Below, piece after piece: positions 6,480 through 8,735 of a stretch of 8,735 nucleotides of DNA; the stretch's first letter is position 1; the number at the start of each line of letters is the position of its first letter. The stretch spans positions 1-8,735 of the forward strand of contig CALKHR010000086.1 of NCBI GenBank assembly GCA_937988885.1. Reading direction: 5' to 3'. The notes below the pieces were generated by a model. It had not been told where the DNA came from and made no database searches. It was given only the letters and a program-made list of their open reading frames with translations. The DNA comes from an uncultured Roseiflexaceae bacterium. Its GTDB lineage: Bacteria > Chloroflexota > Chloroflexia > Chloroflexales > Roseiflexaceae. A program made the translations under genes and the position numbers.

Positions 6480-6525
6480 TATTCAACCAGAGTTGGTATT
6501 ACCCAACATAATGACACCCCACCCC

Positions 6526-8610
6526 TCACCCCTCGCTCAGTTGCTCCCACAGAAACGCGAATACATCGGCGTCCTCGTTGATCTGCTCGTGGAGTGCGGT
6601 GCCGATGCCATGCCCCGCGCTGGCGTTGGTGCGCAGCAGCACGGGCCTCCCCGAACTGCTCGCCGCCTGCAGGCGCGCCGCCATCCGCCGCGAATTGGCG
6701 GGGTCAACGCGACCATCGTGCTCGCCGGTGACGAGGAGCACCGCCGGGTACGCTGTGCCATCAACCACGCGGTGCAGCGGCGAGTAGGCGTAGAGCGCGG
6801 CGAATTCCTCGGCGTTCTGCACCGAGCCGAACTCGGGCACATTGCTCGCGCCGTTGGAGTGCAATTCGACCCTAAGCATGTCGTAGATGCCGACGTGCGC
6901 CACCACCGCCCGAAACAGGTCGGGCCGCTGCGTGAGCGCCACGCCCATCAGCAATCCGCCGTTGCTGCGCCCCTCCGCCGCCAAGCGCGACGGCTGCGTG
7001 TAGCCCTGCGCAATCAGGTACTCGGCGCAGGCGTAGAAGTCGTCGAACACGCGCTGCCGCTGCGTGCGCACGCCCGCTTGGTGCCAAGCCGCCCCGAACT
7101 CGCCGCCGCCCCGCAGGTTCGCCACCACGTAGATGCCACCCAAATCAAGCCAAGCCCGCCGCCGCACGCTGAACGTCGGCACGATGCTCACGCCCAAGCC
7201 GCCGTAGGCGTACAGGATGGTCGGGTGGCTGCCGTCGAGCGCGATGCCCTTGCGGTGAATGATGTTCAACGGGATGGCGGTGCCATCCTTGGAGGTGGCG
7301 GTGGTGCGCGTCACCGTGATGTCGCTGAAATCCGCCGCCGAACGCACCGCCAGCGCGGTCTTGCGCGGCTGCGGCACGTTTGGCTCGTAGCGATACCAGG
7401 CGGGTGGCGTGAGGAAGCTGGTGTTGCGCACCAGCACCGCGTCGCCATCGAGCACGAGCACCTGCCCCATCGCTGAGACTGGCTCCAGCGGCAATACGCC
7501 GAGATCGCTGCCGTCGTAGCCGTACATGCGCACCTGCGACGGCCCGCCAAGCTGTTCGGTGATGTAGAGGCGCGTGGCGGCCAGCGTGATGTGTTGAATG
7601 CTGTACTGCCCCTCCGCGATCAGCGTGGTGGCCTGCGCCAGGTTGGGCGTGCGCAACGGCAGGCGCAGCACCTTGCCGCGTGGCGCGCCCTGCTGCGAGA
7701 GTAAGTACAGCGTATCGTCGGGGCCGAACGCGGCCTGCACCACTTGGTCGGCGAAATCGCTGATCTGCCGCCAGTGCCCCTGATCGTCGCGCAGCCAGTG
7801 GGCGAACTCGCCGCTGGTGCCGTTCGCCACGCTGGCCAGCACCAAGCGCCCATCGCCTGAGGCTTGGAAGAAACTTTCTGCGATCCGAGGAAACTCGCGG
7901 CCAAGCTCGTAGCGGTCCTGCTCCTGCGGCGTGCCAAGCTGATGGTAGTAGATCTGTTGGTAGAAGCTGTGCTCCTCGGGCGGGCGCTCGTCGCCACGTG
8001 GGTAGCGCGTGTAGAAGAACCCGCTGCTGTCGGCGTTCCAGATCATATCGCCGCCTGAGGTCGGCTTGGTGATCTGCGGGATCTGATCGGGCAGTCGACG
8101 GCCTGTAGTGGTCTCGTACAGGTAGAGCGTGCCCACCTCGCTGCCGTGCTGCGAGAGCGAGACGGCGATCAGGCTGCCGTCGCGGTTCGGCACGTAGAAG
8201 TCGATAGTGGTTTCGCCGCTGGCATCGAGCAGGTTTGGGTCGAGGATCACCTGTTCGGCCAGCGGCGCGTCGAGCGTGTCGAGGGTGTCGAGCGCGACGA
8301 GCAGCGGCTGCGGTTTGGGCGGCTCGCTCTTGATCGCGAAGATGCGCCCGCCCCGTCTGCTCAGCATCGTGTAATCGGTGGAGGAACCACTGTACAGTTC
8401 CTCCAGGCGCTGCGCGATCGCCGAGCGTGCCGAGATCGCGTCGAGCCAGGCGCGGGTGTAGGCGTTTTGTGCGGCTGTCCAGGCGCGCACACGGGCATCG
8501 TCGGCGTCCTCAAGCCAACGGTAGTCGCTGCGCACGCTCACCCCGTGATACTGCTCGATCACTGGTTCGACGGGTGTGTCCGGCAGGCTCGGTAGGTTGG
8601 GTTTTGTCAC
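6526..8610 (-). CDS. S9 family prolyl-oligopeptidase-like serine peptidase
   Basis: A 694-residue cytoplasmic-looking peptidase (no signal peptide) of the S9A prolyl oligopeptidase group, which cleaves short peptides, classically after proline. Domain order is typical: an N-terminal segment (1-75), a seven-bladed beta-propeller (about 76-425), then the alpha/beta-hydrolase domain. Visible motifs: YAYGGLG (467-473), NLRGGGEFG (498-506), nucleophile motif GRSNGG with Ser549, GEHDGRV with Asp632 and Arg634, and SAGHG with His667, so the triad is complete. The GTG start at 8610 has AAAGGAG at 8617-8623 six bases upstream. The S1-pocket Trp of pig prolyl oligopeptidase has no counterpart: the aligned stretch reads NGASNVPEFG, with Asn590 at that place. 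This is typical, from memory, of a bacterial subgroup, so specificity for proline is uncertain. A 9-base unit repeated three times (8269-8295) encodes LDTLDTLDA. Family is sure; substrate is not. Confidence 0.92.
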   Translation of the reverse strand: MTKPNLPSLPDTPVEPVIEQYHGVSVRSDYRWLEDADDARVRAWTAAQNAYTRAWLDAISARSAIAQRLEELYSGSSTDYTMLSRRGGRIFAIKSEPPKPQPLLVALDTLDTLDAPLAEQVILDPNLLDASGETTIDFYVPNRDGSLIAVSLSQHGSEVGTLYLYETTTGRRLPDQIPQITKPTSGGDMIWNADSSGFFYTRYPRGDERPPEEHSFYQQIYYHQLGTPQEQDRYELGREFPRIAESFFQASGDGRLVLASVANGTSGEFAHWLRDDQGHWRQISDFADQVVQAAFGPDDTLYLLSQQGAPRGKVLRLPLRTPNLAQATTLIAEGQYSIQHITLAATRLYITEQLGGPSQVRMYGYDGSDLGVLPLEPVSAMGQVLVLDGDAVLVRNTSFLTPPAWYRYEPNVPQPRKTALAVRSAADFSDITVTRTTATSKDGTAIPLNIIHRKGIALDGSHPTILYAYGGLGVSIVPTFSVRRRAWLDLGGIYVVANLRGGGEFGAAWHQAGVRTQRQRVFDDFYACAEYLIAQGYTQPSRLAAEGRSNGGLLMGVALTQRPDLFRAVVAHVGIYDMLRVELHSNGASNVPEFGSVQNAEEFAALYAYSPLHRVVDGTAYPAVLLVTGEHDGRVDPANSRRMAARLQAASSSGRPVLLRTNASAGHGIGTALHEQINEDADVFAFLWEQLSEG
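8269..8295 (-). repeat. Three tandem 9-base units inside the S9 peptidase gene
   Basis: GTCGAGCGT, GTCGAGGGT and GTCGAGCGC follow without spacing. The reading frame is kept, giving LDTLDTLDA near residues 107-115, in a surface-loop position of the propeller. It is probably a slippage-made loop expansion. Confidence 0.6.
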
Positions 8611-8735
8611 ACGAAGCTCCTTTGCTCAACGGTTTGGGGATGTTCACCATACTTCCAAATGCGCGCCTTCGCCTCCGCCTTGATGTCAACGACTGCCAGC
8701 GAAAGCAGGCAGCTTGCCCTCATCGCCCGCAGACG
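8607..8735 (-). CDS. Possible C-terminal end of an upstream gene (partial)
   Basis: A frame on the minus strand stays open for 42 codons from the window edge and stops with TGA at 8609-8607. The stop overlaps the GTG start of the S9 peptidase in a GTGA arrangement typical of translationally coupled genes. The sequence includes VVDIKAEAKARIWKYGEH and ends VEQRSFV. I recognise no family. Two AGG codons and the shortness argue against it. If it starts at the internal ATG (8723) it would be only 38 residues. It may be chance open sequence in the leader of the peptidase gene. Confidence 0.28.
   Translation of the reverse strand, partial: RLRAMRASCLLSLAVVDIKAEAKARIWKYGEHPQTVEQRSFV

Larger units (their letters stand above)
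6005..6501. mobile_element. Possible MITE-like non-autonomous element
   Basis: TTATACCAAATCCGG at 6005-6019 and CCAGAGTTGGTATTA at 6487-6501 are inverted copies matching at 12 of 15 positions. They bound 497 bases with no transposase and no credible gene. The ends start with T(T/A)A, which could hide a TA or TTA target duplication, but no longer flanking duplication is visible. Copy B of the hairpin repeat lies inside near the right end; copy A lies outside. The call rests on the ends alone and could be chance similarity. Confidence 0.35.
5774..6525. other. Long gene-free, repeat-rich intergenic region
   Basis: A 752-base stretch between the ends of the aldolase and S9 peptidase genes, which converge on it. 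Open frames here lack good ribosome binding sites and their translations are low-complexity (proline, arginine and glycine rich) across the hairpin cluster, so I do not call any as a gene. It holds two inverted copies of a hairpin repeat, a possible terminal-inverted-repeat element and a GC-rich hairpin cluster, listed separately. A weak 5-bp hairpin (ACAGG 5798-5802 with CCTGT 5806-5810) follows the aldolase stop. Confidence 0.7.

Noticed and set aside
6493..7476. A 327-codon plus-strand open frame opposite the S9 peptidase
   Set aside because: The translation is rich in His, Arg and Ala, as expected for the antisense of GC-rich coding sequence, and the minus-strand gene has intact catalytic motifs throughout.

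Overview
The window reads as bacterial chromosomal DNA with GC-rich, densely coded genes. Each of the five main genes has a purine-rich ribosome binding site 4-7 bases before its start. From general resemblance I would place it in Chloroflexota (filamentous Chloroflexia type). The grounds are the N-terminal style of the secreted peptidase, the S9 peptidase subfamily, and an AraM-type glycerol-1-phosphate dehydrogenase outside Archaea. There is no rRNA, tRNA or ribosomal marker in the window, so this placement is an inference.

Layout from left to right. Bases 1-210 hold a short dispersed-repeat-like palindromic stretch and a weak promoter. A sn-glycerol-1-phosphate dehydrogenase-like gene (211-1554, +) follows. 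It converges on a secreted HExxH zinc metallopeptidase-like gene (1612-3816, -), with a 12-bp-stem hairpin in the 57-base gap between them. A divergent intergenic region (3817-4071) separates the peptidase from a six-helix membrane protein of unknown function (4072-4731, +). Next is an HpcH/HpaI-type class II pyruvate aldolase (4943-5773, +). It has a good TTGACA-17-TATCGT promoter whose -35 box is overlapped by a perfect 12-bp palindrome. Then comes a 752-base gene-free stretch (5774-6525), the most unusual part of the window. It holds two diverged copies of an ~80-base hairpin repeat in opposite orientation, a possible ~497-bp element with imperfect 15-bp terminal inverted repeats, and a cluster of GC-rich hairpins. 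On its far side an S9 prolyl-oligopeptidase-like gene (6526-8610, -) runs back towards it. That gene begins with GTG, overlapping by 4 bases the stop of a short open frame that enters from the right edge.

The genes do not form one pathway. They look like independent single-gene units: a polyol-phosphate dehydrogenase, an extracellular peptidase, a membrane protein, a sugar-acid or aromatic-catabolism type aldolase and an S9 peptidase. I found no convincing CRISPR array, phage, toxin-antitoxin or defence system. The best candidate for something undescribed is the repeat-rich intergenic region, with the unclassified secreted metallopeptidase second.
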